DNA of 64,000 nt from Nautilus pompilius (taxonomy: Eukaryota; Mollusca; Cephalopoda; Nautilida; Nautilidae): NCBI GenBank assembly GCA_018389105.1, contig JACATO010000691.1:1325501-1389500 (forward strand), read 5' to 3'. Below the pieces are notes generated by a model. That model saw only the letters and a list, made by a program, of their open reading frames with translations. It did not search any database and had not been told where the DNA came from. Shown one piece after another: positions 40,101 to 55,100 of the stretch (positions are counted from its first letter, which is position 1; every line of letters starts with the position of its first letter). The position numbers and the translations under genes are program-made.

Positions 40101-43100
40101 AACAAGCTACTAGACAAACATCTGGCCTAGACAAGAACCAGCCAGTCATGCATATAGGTTATAACTGGTGTGTTTACTTACTGTTGGGCAAGTTCTGGAT
40201 TATCATATGTTACATATACTACACCTTCAGCACCAGCTGTTAAAAAAAAATAAAAAAATAATAAACAACATGTAGCTACATAAATAAAAAACAAAACTAC
40301 TTATCACTGAATAGAAGAAATACAAGAGCTTGCAAAAATGTTAGTGTTACATTTAGCACTGCAAATCATTACTTGAGAAAACGTGTAGTGTGAGATCTAC
40401 TTACCTAGATCACATCTTTGTACATTTCCTAGTGATGATATAAGATGATCTATTTCGTCTTTGCTGATGTGAGTAGGGACGTTTCGAATTTGAATCTTAT
40501 TAGTTTTTCTGCTTACAAATGAAAAACAATGTTAAACCATCTTGTAAAGCAAAAAATACAAAATGGGAAAAATATGACAGTTGCACTTAATCTTGTGGGC
40601 TTAGATTTTATAGTATAAATTATCATTAAAAAACAAAAACAACAAAATATTACCAAAAGCAAATACATAAATGAATAAATATTCTTCAGACCACCATCGT
40701 GTGTTCTGGAGTAGTGCTGCACCAGAGACTGCGGCTATAAATAAAAATCTGTTTCAACTATTGCTAGCACTTAAGCATCTTTGAAGCAGCAAATGCAGAA
40801 AAAAAAAATTAATGCACTTATTGATGCCATGTCAGAGCAGGAATTCAGAAGCAAATCAAACCATTAATAAAACTGAATAGTAAAGAGAACAGCAGCACCA
40901 AGCCTTCTAAAATACAGGAAATTTGATCTAGAAGAACTGTTTAATTTTTCAGTTTTGTGCAACTAAAATCATAATAATAAATGGTAGATCATCTTTGTCT
41001 GTCCTAGAGACAAGTCAGGTTTATAGTTTTATATAAAAGAAAGCTACATTTAAAATCATGATTGTATAGAATCTTACTTTAAAACGAATACATGCTAGTT
41101 TGATAATTTCAGGTGCTACATAATTAGTTTAATAAGAACCAATCATACACATTGTTGCCACTTTCTCTTTCCCATATGTCATTTATTTTGGCAGAGTTAA
41201 TTTAAAAAAAAAAACACCACGCCCTCAGTCTTTAAGAATTCCTTAGGTGAAATCTCCATTCATCCAAGAAGAGAGCATGCTAATGTTGCAAGGTCCTATG
41301 TCTGTAGTTGCTGGCTCAGTGGAGTCTCAATCAAAAATGTCGAGCAAGTACTGGACCAATGTGTGAATGTCCTGCTGAAAGTCCAGTAGCACAAATGCTG
41401 TCTGATTGTGATACTGCTAACCGTTCCTTGTTGACATTGTACCACTTGAGCTGTATGACAAACCAGAAGCAGTCAGTCATTCTGAGATCATGCCAAACTT
41501 GGAAGTTGAGGTGGTGTGGTAAAATAGTGATTCCCTTGGTGCCTGTTTGCCACATCTATACCTTTAGCCTCACTATAATGTTGTGCTGACAATTAAATTA
41601 TTGTGCAGTAAATCTTGTTGGCATACCAGCCTAAATCACTTCTTCTTTGCCTATCTTCAAACTAAGTTTACAACCTTATTTTGTGCTGCAATATCTAGTT
41701 CATGTTGCATATGCAAGTCATTTAATTGAATTAATGCTTTGGGGAGAGACATCAATGGATCACAACATTTTTATGATAGTAAATTTAGTTCAACTATTCA
41801 CAGATGCCACTTAAAAAATATAAACAAATGTCTATTCCAAACAATTCCATTTCTGGATTGGAATGTTTATAATGTGTTTCAGTATATTTATGTTGCTTAA
41901 TAAAAAAAAAAGAAGAAAGAATGAATGAATGAATGCACTTAATCATTAGTATAAATCTAGAAAGACGTGCAATACATATGAATTAACTCCTCATCCAATC
42001 TTATTCACAGCATGTTTCTCTGGTGAGTTTATGTTAGCACTAATCCAAGCTTCAGTTTCCTTCTCCACAAGAAGCTTTAAGTCTCTCATTATTTGTTTAG
42101 GGTTTTGTAGATGTAAATTAACTCACCATTTTCAATGGATCTAAGTTAAATAAATCTACAGTACTTTTTACTTTTTCTCACATCTAATTCAACTCTACAT
42201 CCTTTCAAATTCATGTAATCTAATTTATTGTAAAAACATGTTTTTTGGTTATGAAATAAGCTAACTGATTTTTAAAGAAACTAAAGTTTGTTAAAGGTCC
42301 AAGGAAGCAATTTAAACTAACAATTACCATAATAAATTCAGTAAGTTTTATTAAAATATCAGTAATTATGACAAAATCAATTAGGTAACTCATAAGAGCA
42401 ATTTTCCAAAGATACCCAACCAGAAAGCTAGCATCCAATTTAAGATGTGACACTTAGCAGATGGGTAGTATGGAAAGATTTGTGACCGTGATTTAGGCAA
42501 GTTTCAGAACATACCTTATGTCAACAGTACAGCAATCAAGAGGAAGGTGGAAAGAAAAGATGGTTTGAGCAGAGTTCAGGTCATCTGCAAGCAATCAATA
42601 TGCCAGTGTTTTCACAGCCCATCTGTTTGAATATTGATATACTAATACACCCAAGCCAGTCAAGGACTTTGTTAGCTTATCTTAAAGGATTTTTTTCACT
42701 ACATAGCAGAGACCAACTGTTATGCTGCACAAATGCAGAGGGAGGCAGCCACACTAGACAACACCTGCTCCTGTAAAGTCATGCAAGTTGTACATGATAG
42801 CCTTTAACTGGAAGCTGTTAAGTTCACTGAAGAAAATAGTGGCAACAAAGTTGGGTGGACTAACATTGAGGATAAGTTGGAGATGTATGTGCTAACCAAC
42901 ACACCACATGTTGTGGACTTGGTACAGCTGAGAGACTAACAACCAAATTACGACTGATGATCGCTGTCTTTACATTTATCACTATTTTCCTTTTGCTGGT
43001 GTACAGCATTCACCATGATGGGTTCGGTTCTCCAGAGGTGAGTACCATATTGTCCAATCAGAGAACAGCTGAGCATGCTGACCTCCGTTCTGGCTTGCTT

Positions 43101-46100
43101 GTGAACCCAAGATGTCAGACAACTTGAAAAAAGCTGAATATTTATTAGCTTTTGCTGCCAAAAATGAAACTCAGTTGAATTTCTGAATTTGAGTCTGCTC
43201 TAATATCTGAAAATCAAACCAAAGTGTTGAAGATAGAATAAACTAATACGGTTTTGTTTAGCTTTTTAAAAGCCAGAGATTCGAATCAGCAACATTGGCA
43301 ATCACCTGATCTCTGGTGTCATGCAGTGACTAAAGAGAGACACTGAGCTTTCAGCACCAGAAGTGGTGATAATGTTTGTAGTTTGTTTCAAATATCCTTC
43401 CATAATTACAAATATACTGACAAAATATTTCAACACTTCATTTATTTGAAAGATCATCCCATGAAGTAGTTCAATGATATGCAAAAATAGCTCATCAATA
43501 TTTTTTAGCCTGGAAGTACTGGCTAACTTCTGTAATTGATTTAGCCTTGTCTTATACCAAATAGACTTCATATATGAAGGGAAAGAAAATTGGAAAAAAA
43601 AAAAAATCAGCCAATTTGATTTACACTCCACATCAACCTATAATCCAAAAAAATATAGTAGTATTGACACAGTGACCCCTCCTTGATGTGGCTATATCCA
43701 CAGACTTTAGTCTAAACACTGCCTGAACAGGATCTGAGAGGCAGTTTCTGCTCCAACTGTAGCCTATCAAGGAGAGAAAAAAAGATCACCCAAATAACCA
43801 AGGCCTGGTGAAGGTAAAGACAACACGTGGGCCATGCTCCAAGAGTGATCACAAAACCATTCTGGTCATATTATGGAGATCTAATTCTACTGCTAGCTTT
43901 GTACCATTTCCCTGTGTAGACAGATGTTTCACAAACCACATGAACAAACAATGACTGACAAATTCCTGGAAGTGAGTTGTTTTACTCTACATTTTTTTTT
44001 TTTTACTTCTAATAATTTCAATCAGGTGGATGTATTTTGTAATTGTTTGCCCTTTTAAGCGAGTAAAGTCTATAAGAGTTCCTTACACCAGAAAGAACAG
44101 AATTTAAATATTTCTTTAAAAAAAATTTACTTTTTGGTTGGTTGAAAAGATTAGTAATGACATTTCAAAATGACAGCAAATAAGAAAAACTTACTCAACT
44201 TTCATAATACAGATTAACAATACTTTATACCACTATACCTCTGTATCAGATGTTTTACACACCAATATTTTAATTTAGTATATTAGAAGACCTGTTAATA
44301 TGAACATGCTCTTTATTAACAGAATGAAATTCAGAATTAAAAAATCTATAGAAGGATTGCTCTTCAATAGCTACAAATAGTATTATTGCATATTGTCTCC
44401 CATTCTTAATTGCAAATGTTCATTTTTTATTTGCTATAATTGTTCATTTTTGTTTAACAACATTTGTAGAAAATAGTGTATTTAAATTGTAGTGAATCAT
44501 GAAAAATTCAGTCATTTGTTTCTACATCCTACAATTAGACAACACCCACCATAATTCGCAGTGAACAGTCTGTCAGTTAGCATGCTGATGTGTCCACATT
44601 AAAACATCAGATCAGCTTTGTGTGAACCAAATGAAAAGCTCATATCCACTAAAAGCACATTTTAAATAATTTCTAAACATACAAGAGTAAAATTATTTAT
44701 AAACACAAAGTTTACTGTATCAGAACAGCCAAAGGATATCAAAAAATAAGCGAGATTAAATTCCATGATACATTTTCAAATGATACTTTGGATAAGAAAG
44801 TTTGCAGAATTATTTGTTCATAAAGAGTGATGATGTTTCAATGGATTTAAGAAAAAAAAATAAAGTCAAATAGAAAATTTAACTAGCACAAATGCTAACT
44901 TCTGCCTAGGAAAGAAGTTTTTAAACAATGTAAACTCTAGAAATGAAGAAATTCAAAGCTTAAAAATAAAATTTGGCTGCTAACTATGGCAACATGAAAA
45001 TCATTCAATCTGGAACACACAACCTCATCAACTAATAGGATAGTGGCTAAGCATCCATCCCTTTCAGATACACTACTGATAAAATTTTACAATCACACTT
45101 GTTAGCCATTGTTTTTGTCTAAATATTTATGAATGCAAGAAACTATAACAGTTCTAACAATGAAAAGTATGCATGAAAATTAATCATCAGTTTTTTAGCT
45201 GGTTGTTGGGGTTAAAGGACACCAGGCTTATGTCAGGGATGAGTCTGAGCTATCATGCAGAACTGCTCAGTCAGTAAAACCATCTCAAATAATGCTCTGG
45301 GATAAATGTTTGGTCACCTTAAAAATGTATTAACAGTACTTAGTTCGTTCTAATTTAAAGGAATTTATTAAGAACCAGATTATATATATATGGAAGTTTA
45401 TATTAATACTTGTACATACATGGCTCAGTAGCAGTACATACATCTCACTTACCTTACTTTTTCAGAGGTCATCTAAATACTCAATGAACCACCAGAATAA
45501 GACTTCATTCCAAGGCAGCCATGCTAGCTGGTTGGGTAACCATATTCCTCTACACACACACACACACTTAAACACTCCAGAATGAAGGATAGAAATTACC
45601 AGTGGTTTTCAATGAGCCCCATATTGTTGATTAAAAAAAGGCTAAGCCAACCATCAAGCCAGCAGCTACAACTATAGGTCAAGCACCAGACATGATAGAG
45701 AGAAAGAGAAAAGTGGGGGGGAGAGGAAATGAGTTGAAAGCTCAAGTTACTCTCCCACAATTCCCCCAATCTAGCCAATAGCAGCAATCCTAATCTGTAC
45801 CCCCCTACTGAAAAAAAAAAAAAAAAAAAACACTCTAATGCACCAAGTTTGTTTAGATCTGGCTATCCAGCAGAGAGGAGTAATTATAAAAGCACTTATT
45901 TCTATATGAAACAATCATTCTTTAGGCTCCCACCCAAAGCTTGTTTGTCAATTTCCTGATTTAAAGTAAACAGCCATGGTTATCCATCTAGAGATAAAAA
46001 AAAACTTAAATCGTATTCTTTCAGTAAAGGTTCATTTTAAAATAATGAACATGTTTCAAAGTTTATTCAACAGATTTTAGCAAAGACTTTAGAAAGATCC

Positions 46101-49100
46101 CAAGTTTTCCATCACCAACTAAATGCACACAGGTTCATTGAAAAATATTGCCAACAAAATTTAAAAAAAAAAAACTGTTCTGCATCTGGCATCATGAAAA
46201 ATTACCTTCAAATCAGTTTCACAATACTGTATATTTGGGGAAAAGTGGTTAGATGTTTAAGGCTAGAAAGCTACTTACACACCAGCCTAAACAATATGCA
46301 TTCCTGACATTTATCTCTGTACAGAGAACTACAGAGAATACTACCATGAAATTACCTAAATTTCCAAGTTACACAGTATGAAAATATAAATCCTAGCCTA
46401 AAGCTATCACTTACTATTCACCAATCAGTTATTTTGAAAACCAGGGCTAGGGTTAGTATTAGTAACACTGCCTTTGTCATACATAATCCAAGTTGAGAAT
46501 ATCAAAATTTGTACTGAATAGAAGGACTTTCTCCAAGGCTGTTTCCTCAATTAATTAAAACCTAGTATCCATCATTAACTTAACAAAGAAACAAGGCAAG
46601 TTTCTTACTTTCAATTTTTGTTCTCCTAAGATTTTTATTTATGAAATTTAGTAATAAAATTTAAGAAATCTAAATAGATAGAAATTGTTGACTATCAAAA
46701 AAAAAAAAATTTTTTTTCTATGCTTGAGAGAGTAAATTTTTCAAAATTTATAAAAAATGGTATGAACATTTAAAAAATTACACTATAGCATTCTGTTTAA
46801 GTGTAGCCAATGACACTGACAATTTTTACCAGGTGGGGGTCGGAGGTGTGCTGCTGCTGCTGATGAGGACCAAAAAGCCCAAACTGAAACAGCTGTACAG
46901 CACTCCAGGATGACGACATTCACTTTGACTTTTCACCATCCTCCCCTTAAGAGCCTCCCTTTCGATTTAATTTAACTTATGTAAATCCCAGGACGCTTCA
47001 CAGAGATTTTGATGCCCCCTCCCTCTATTATCTTGTATATCTTCTCATTATGAAATAAAAACTAACCCCTGAGCCACTGTCTGACTCTTCGTACGTAGCA
47101 AATCCCAAATTGTTCAAGTAATAAAAATAGTAGTAGATACCATGGATGATTATGTTATTGACACTAAGAAATTATGAACAAAAGCCAGATTACTTTCAGT
47201 TATGGACCATTCCATCAGTTCACCAACTACACCACCATCTCCATTTCTCTCTCTCTTTTTCCGTGTCTCGGCTTTTAGTAACATTTAACTAGACTGTAAG
47301 CAATGTTTCAGTTCTATCAGCCAATTATTCTAGTCAGAAAGATCATTTAAACATGGGTGGATCAATCACCTAAATCCACAAATGTATTGTGCACATTTTC
47401 ACACCGGAATATTGCAAAAACTAATGAAGCTATGCTCCTTAAATGTTTAGCAGTTATTTAACTGTATTTTCATTTTAAAATTGCCTAAAAGTAATTTTGT
47501 GGCTTTGAGTTAAAAGCAAAAACATACAAAACAAAACTAATTTCAAGAAATCTTCCTATCCAGATTACTGTATTAATTCATAGCCGTACTAACATATGTA
47601 CAAATAAAAATAATTGCAAAAGTCTTGGAGAACTATTGGGCAAAGTAGGGGCACCTTAATTTTGGGGTTAGATACTAATGGGTAAAATTTTGACAGCAAA
47701 AATAGCCATGTAGGGATGATAGGAAACTACTGAAATACAAGCCAATTTAACTTCCATACCTGATATGTATTTGGCTGAAAGTAGTAGTTTTCTACCATTT
47801 CTTCATACTTCAATGTGTTCCTTAAACATGGAAATTTTGCTACTTCAATTGCTTTGACTTCCAAGTGAGACAAATAATTGGCTGCCACATTTTCAGTACC
47901 TTTCTTGTAGTCTGTCATGTGTAGATTGGAAGGTGATCATTCCATTACTGAAACCTTCCCTTTTATTGGCCAGAACCATTCTGATTAAAAATGGATACCA
48001 ATATACTGTGACTGGTCCAAACAGGGAATTCTCAACCTAAAAGAAATTTTACCCAGTATTCACAAAAGTACAGTACTACTTGAGCTTTACGCTTATTTGT
48101 GGCGTAATTTCGCAGTCGTGTCAAATTTTCAACAACATATTTCTAATTTTTAGGTCAGAGGTGTCATTAGTTTGTTCTTCAATCTGGAAAAGATTTAATT
48201 CCAATCATCTACAGACCATCTCAATCAGTACATCAAAAGCTGTTTGACACTTCTTGAACCACACTATTGTAAAGTTTTTACATGTTAGTCTACTCAATGA
48301 GTTCTATGTACTTTGCCAAATGATTTAGAAGACCCTTGTAGAAATTGAAAAGTCCCAGAAATCTTCATAGCTTTCGCTGATATAGGCTCTGGTACCTCTC
48401 TAATGACTTCAAATTCTCAAGACCTATCCAGACAACTTCTTTGGATTAATGCACAGGTTTTTAATCAATCTAGGCAAAACTTTGTCAAAATGTCATCTAG
48501 TGCATTCCATGTGGTTCTGCAAACTAAAATGTCCACACAAATTTCATAGCCTGACAATCAATCCAGTATTTGGAACACAGCAGCTGAATCAGACAACTCC
48601 ACTGACAGGCAATAGGCATGTATTCTCTCCCTAGAATGTTCTGCAAGAAATCCACAGTAGTAAATAGAGCTTGCCCAACTTTGATGTTGCTACTTACTTC
48701 ACTATATATCTATGAATTTAGACCAGATGACTTTTTTTTCTTCTGTTGTGTCTATTTCCTCCAATGCTCATCTGTGTCTTTAGCACAGTATCAAATGGGA
48801 GCTGGTCTCTGCACTGGCACTACATCAGGTTTAAGAGTAATTTTGTTCAAAATCTTGAGTACAAGCCAATTTCCACCTGTACTGGTACCAAATACTGTTG
48901 GAAAATTTTGATAATCCTCCATGAAATATGGTGTACACTTGATTTCCAGTGGAGTTCACATTATACAAATCCATATCTGAAGTGACATGCTGGTAAAATA
49001 TATCCATCTTAGTTGTACAGTTATTGAATTTGATGTAATAAATATACTCCTAATTCCTTTAATGATCAAGCCATCAAATTTTTATATATGGAAATGTATG

Positions 49101-52100
49101 TCTGTCATGAAGCGTTCTGGAAAATTTCTCCCCATACAGGCAGACATAATTCCTGTAACCAACAAGTGCAAGTCCACCAGTTTTGTTATTATGTGCTTTC
49201 AACTTCAGTGCACAAAAATTTGGATAGGTTTCCTGACAAACCTACAGACCCTTGTTGTATATCTTTGACACGATCATTTTTTTCCAAGCCACCCCATTCA
49301 TACTATCCCACTTTGTCACAATAGCAACACTTATCCTACAACTGGCCACCCTGGATCTTTTTTTTTCTTTAATGTTCCATAATGCTCTAATGAACACAGT
49401 ATTAATCCCACTCCTGCTGACAACTTAACTTGTCACCATTTGAGCCAACTTTTTTTTTTTAAATTTTCCAGAGCCAAGCAGCTGTGATTTTATTTTCTTG
49501 CAAATAATTCTTGCTGTCTGACCAATTCTTTCATCATTCTTTGCTGTCTATTAAATGATTGAGGCTTATTTGCTTACTGATAAGAATCTGCTTCTTAGCA
49601 GTTCTACTATGCAGTCTATGCACAAACTGAATAGCTAAAGACTAATCATTTTGATTACAAATTCACAATCTGTCATTAGAGATCGAAAATCTTGAAGGTA
49701 TTATTCATTTTAATCCAGTTTCCTGCTGATAAAATTCCATTGTGCTCACATTGGGTTGGGTGATCATGCAAAAAGCTATTTCTCAGCAGCTATTTACTGT
49801 TCATAGTGTCTCTGAAAATCAGCTAATCTGTTCCCCAAGAAAAAAAGTTTCAACTTTTTCTCCTGTATGGAGCACAAACACTTATCAACCACAGGAGTGT
49901 GATATTTCCTCATTTTCCCCTGCCATTTCTTACCTTTTTTTGTTTAAAAAATAAGGTAAAAAATTAAGTAAGTTCAAGCTTTTGTTTTTCTATCAAACAA
50001 ATTATATCTTTAATTCAATACTAACCACTAAGCTTATGAGTAAATCCCATCCTCATTGCCACTTAATCTGCCTCACTATCTGATTGCCTGTCTTGGACAA
50101 AGTTAATCCTCTCACCACATAAAGAGCATGCATTATGAAAGGTAAAGAAAACCAGATGGGAAAAAGCATTGTTAATATAGCTCCAAGCACTCAAAATGTG
50201 CATTTCACATTTAAATATGAAGTGTTCTGTATCTTTCATCCTGTAGTTGAATGAACTACTAAACTGTTTTCAGAATGAGCTTGCCTTTCTATCATTCAAT
50301 CCCGCATCCACAAGGTTGTTTAAATTGTAAATTTCACTATCTGTTTATCTAGTTACCCCAATTTTGGTCTTCTTTCTATATACCTTAAGCAGCAACTTAT
50401 TAAATATCACTTGGATCCAAGTTTAAGAGAAAACCAATGGCTGACCAATTACATGTTGTATATTGTCGAATAAGACCGTGTGGACTTATTAATGTAGACA
50501 GTGTATACATAAAAGATACACTACACACGTCAGATAGGGAATATTCTGCTCTTTTGAAACACATGGCATTAATTCTGCCAGTTCATATCCAGATTTGAAA
50601 ATGCAGATAATTGAATTTTTGCATTTAAAAAAAAAAAACTTGTATAGATTAAAAGAAACCACTTTATAAACTAACATACTGCAAAATCAATACGAAAACA
50701 CTAAATGTATAAATATTAAACCTCTCCTACAGATTACTATTAATGTTATATACCCACCACACTGCTTTAGATTTTCTTCTTTATAATTATACCAGATGCT
50801 GCACCACATTGAATCAGTACTAGTGCACACATTAAAAAACCATGCAATTTCAAAGTTGTTATTAGGAATGAAAAAGTAATAAAAAATTAAACAAGCTGTC
50901 TATATTTTATAAATTAACAAAATCTCATGACAATCCCACCAATATTTAATTTTCATACAAAGGAAACAAAGTTAAGCTATAAAATATGTAATTCTCTTAG
51001 ACTGACATCTAAGATATCTTATCTTCACAAAAGGATTTATCAAAGAAATTCAAAGATCATTAAATCATGAACATATAGTATTCAAATATTATGTACACTT
51101 GAGAAAAATAGTCTAATTTATTGTAGCTAAATGGAACATGGTCACAAGATAACATTTCCCCAAGTACACTTCTGATGACATTACAATGATGACCAACCTG
51201 GAGTATAGACCGTTCAATAGCCAGTGATCCTTCCAAGCATGAATTGCTGTATAGTAATATAAACCCAATAAAAGAAATAATAATGTCAAATAACCCAATC
51301 TTGTTTCATAAAGCCTGCTGTTTGCAGTTTATTGAGATATTGGTGAACAATTATATATACTCATCCCCACAGGTGCTCTCTGGCAACAGTAGAGAATAAA
51401 TACTGCTGGACTGCAGACTTAGGTCTCCCATTGAAATGTGCTGCTATTAGTTTTAGAAATGGTATGTTACATTGTAGAATAACACAGATGTAGATAAGAG
51501 CAATATGATCAGTATGGGTTATTTCCACCCATACCACACAGATGTCACCTTCTGAGGGAGGTGAGGGAGGGAGGGAGAGAGACTACACTAAAAACAATTA
51601 CCTCACCTGTTGCCACAATACTTGATATCACTACACTTCTAGTTGCTATTTTAATTTAAATTGTAACCAAGTATTTCTGAGCCATTTCAACATCACTAAT
51701 TTTCTGATAAAAAAAATTCTTTATCGCTGTTGGATAATGAAGGCACTGAGACAATATGGAGAACACTGCTTCATCTCCCATTCTCAGTGAAGGACAGATC
51801 AGTTTTGAAAAGATCATTATCAAAAAATTAAGTGTGCAAGTGACCTATGAACAAAACTATTGCTCTCACTGGATTTCAAAACCTGCAATAGATTCAGGAA
51901 AATAAGTGCTATATTTTGTTAGTGTTGATTGACTTTCACACATGCATCATAGTCTAGGTTAAGTCAGTTTAAAAATGTTTACTTGTCAAATGACTTAAGA
52001 TTGTTTAAGCTGAAATTCAATAAATTTAAAGTTGAAAGTCAATAACTTTAAAATATGTAAAAAACAACAACAAACAAACACGCTGTCAAAATCTAAAATA

Positions 52101-55100
52101 TTTTCATCATTTTCCATAACCAATAAAAATTATGAGTTATTTAATAAAAAAAAAATAACAAAAGGCAAACTTGTGAAGTGTAAAATCAATCCATTGTTCA
52201 TTTATTAGAAGATTGCAATTGGCTTATAGGTTTTGTAAATACAGTTTACGACGAGTCTAATTGCCAATTCATAGTGAAATTTTCTTCATTAGCAATAGAG
52301 AAAGGACTAAAACTATTTGAGCAATCCTGTAATCCTATATTCTTGAAAGTAAGGTGAATCTATGCATATTTTTGTTAGCATTAGTCTCTGGTATAAATTA
52401 TATCCAACAATCTTTTTTAACTACTTACACCAGTAATGTCAGAGTTTGTTCACGTGAAACTTGCAATAAGGTGAAAATTACAAGTTTTTTTTTTTCCCCC
52501 CTCCTTAGATAGTTAATCAAAGTTCACTGTTAAACATAGGGTGTCTGGAAAATCTGAGTTTCAATGCTCAATAACATGACCAAAAAAGAGTATTGGAAAA
52601 ACATGTTGAGGCTAATTTTTGTTTTGTTGTTTAGATTGTAGTAAAACTAAAATTGCAACGACCAAGGTTAGTTGCATCTTGTGGCTTGCAGAACCAAGTT
52701 GCTTACTGTAATGAAATGAAAGTTTAGGGAACTTTACAAGAACCCACTCCCTCCCAACTCCATTAGCTGAAAGTGTGTAAAATAAACAGGTTCAGTTAAT
52801 GATAGAAACACTTTGTTAGGCCATTCACCAGTAAAGAGACCATTGCAGCATTCTTAAACCCATAAAAATTACTTTGTTGTGCCTCATTCTCTTTTCAACA
52901 GTTCATAAAAATTTTTCAAGTGAGGATGCATCAACAAGGCACAAAATGAAGTCATCCACCCGCTGGAGGATAAGTTCAAAGCATTGGCCACTGAAGATGG
53001 CAGCTATGTAGAAGTTTAAGGATTCATCACAGCACCACTCAAAACTTTAAAGCATATGGCTTTGAAATATAATTTCTTCTTTTGTTCTAACTTATGCAGT
53101 TAAACATTCTTTCTTTGCAAAGCCATTCTGACTGAGGTCTTGAAGACATGAGTTAGAAGGGGTAGATGAGGTATCAGTCTTGGTGACCAAGCAAGTTATC
53201 TGGGTATAGTTGGAGGCTCAAGCAGTGGTCAGGGTGAAAGACACTGAAGGCAGTCATGAGCTTCCAAAAGTATCTGGAAAATACCCACTAGCACTACTGT
53301 TTAGCCAAGGGAAGAAATTAGGGTGCCCAGATGAAACAAAAGCTGATGCACTTGGTACAAAAGAACAAGAAATCATGCTGTGTGGGAGGTCACCAAACTG
53401 AGTTGAATGCCAACAGAAAACAAAGCTCAGGCTCTCATCTACAGCAGCATTTTACATGCTTCTAATATCTAATGATTTTTATACTCTCTTCAAACTGAAT
53501 CTAAGATTATAAGATCGCACTACACTTTCAATCTGATTTATATCAGCATCAAAAAGTGTAATATAAAACTCCAAACGAATAAAAAATTTTTTCCAGCTAA
53601 TTATACTTTACCACATACTACCCAATTTTTGGCAATTCTTTATCAAGTAACTCTTCCTAAATGCAACTATATCTGTTAGTTTGGTCACTAGCCTTCCTTT
53701 TTCCTTGTCTAAAATGGCCAGTGTGTTTTGTGTACATGATATAATTATCTGATTCCTGAACCACCAGACTTGGCACAATTTGTATGGCCAGTTTGTTTGC
53801 AGCAAGCCCTGAACTTCATTGTGCCACCACATCCATCTCAAAAAAGCTAGGAAAATTCCAAAGACTATTTGTTGTTGGAGAATTGTCAGATGATGTTGAT
53901 TCTTCTCAAAGATTAGAAAAAGTTGCACTTTCTTAATCTGGATTAGATCTTCTAAAACCTAATGATAGCTTATCATACCAATGCTACAACCCAATACATT
54001 GCCAGATGACATGTAACTTTCCAAATGCTGATCACTGTTACACAAGGCCAGAAATTTGAAACTGACTAATTATATCACAGAATGACAAAATGCTTATCAG
54101 GTACAGTCTATCAAATTATTTAAAGGTAAGCAGCTAAGTGGAAATGCTCACCACATTTACCTTTTGTTGCAAAATAAAATACTCGATATTACCCTATAAT
54201 GGAGAACAAGGTGTGTATATAAAACTTTATTCATAATAGTATGCAGGGTTACATGTTAATAAACAAGCAGGGGCATGCAATTTGGATCCAAGTGTTGATA
54301 TAGATTTACCAAGATGAGCAGCCTAGGCCAAATGTTTTTTTTTTTTTTTTTTTTTTTGTAATGCATGCTGAACAAAGCAAATGTTTAACACTTGGATACA
54401 AAAATTTATAAAATTTTTTCTATATATGTTTTTTTTCTTCCAAAAATTTATATAAGAATAAGAATTATTTTGTTTTTAATGATTTTAGCTTTATAGCAGT
54501 TAATAAAAATGCTTTCAACTATATTGTTTATACAGAGTACTGATTGGTTTGCCACTATCATTGGTACAATCAGTTCAAGTGACTCGCATTCTAATCTAAT
54601 GTACTCAGTTAAAAAATAGAAAATTATTGCTTCAGAATGCTGTGTAAAAGTGTTCATTTTACTTTCAGATACACTCAAGGTCCTTCAGAAGATGGATTCG
54701 TCAGCTGTGTGCTATCCTTCAATGGGTTGTACCCCATCATTCAGACTCTAGGATAGTAGGTCTAGCAGTGATCATCCCCCCCCCCATGAAGTTGAACAGG
54801 ATCGAGTACCTTAACTACTAACTACATTAGAGGGGGGGGGGGGAGAGAAACATGTGAAGGCAAGAACAAAACTATAATGGCTGAGTACATTTTAAGCAAA
54901 AAGAAAAATATCTTATAACATTTGCATTAAGCTTTCACAAGTATTTCTAATGACATTGTAAATAAAAAATGCTTTACAAAATATTTTATTCAAGCACCTA
55001 GCCATGTGGAATATAAGAAAAACTATAAACACTTTAGTTTGCACAAAATCAACAGGCAGGCACATTAAGTTACATGGAGCACTAATGATTCAGATACCAC

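Noticed and set aside
43273..43316. Perfect 8-base inverted pair CCAGAGAT/ATCTCTGG with a TTCGAATC in the loop, considered as a tRNA-like or SINE B-box site
   Set aside because: No A box, cloverleaf or CCA-end context; a stem of this size is not unusual in 64 kb.
43302..43631. 109-codon minus-strand ORF
   Set aside because: No domain or splice support inside IGF2BP intron 2; cannot be told from a chance frame.
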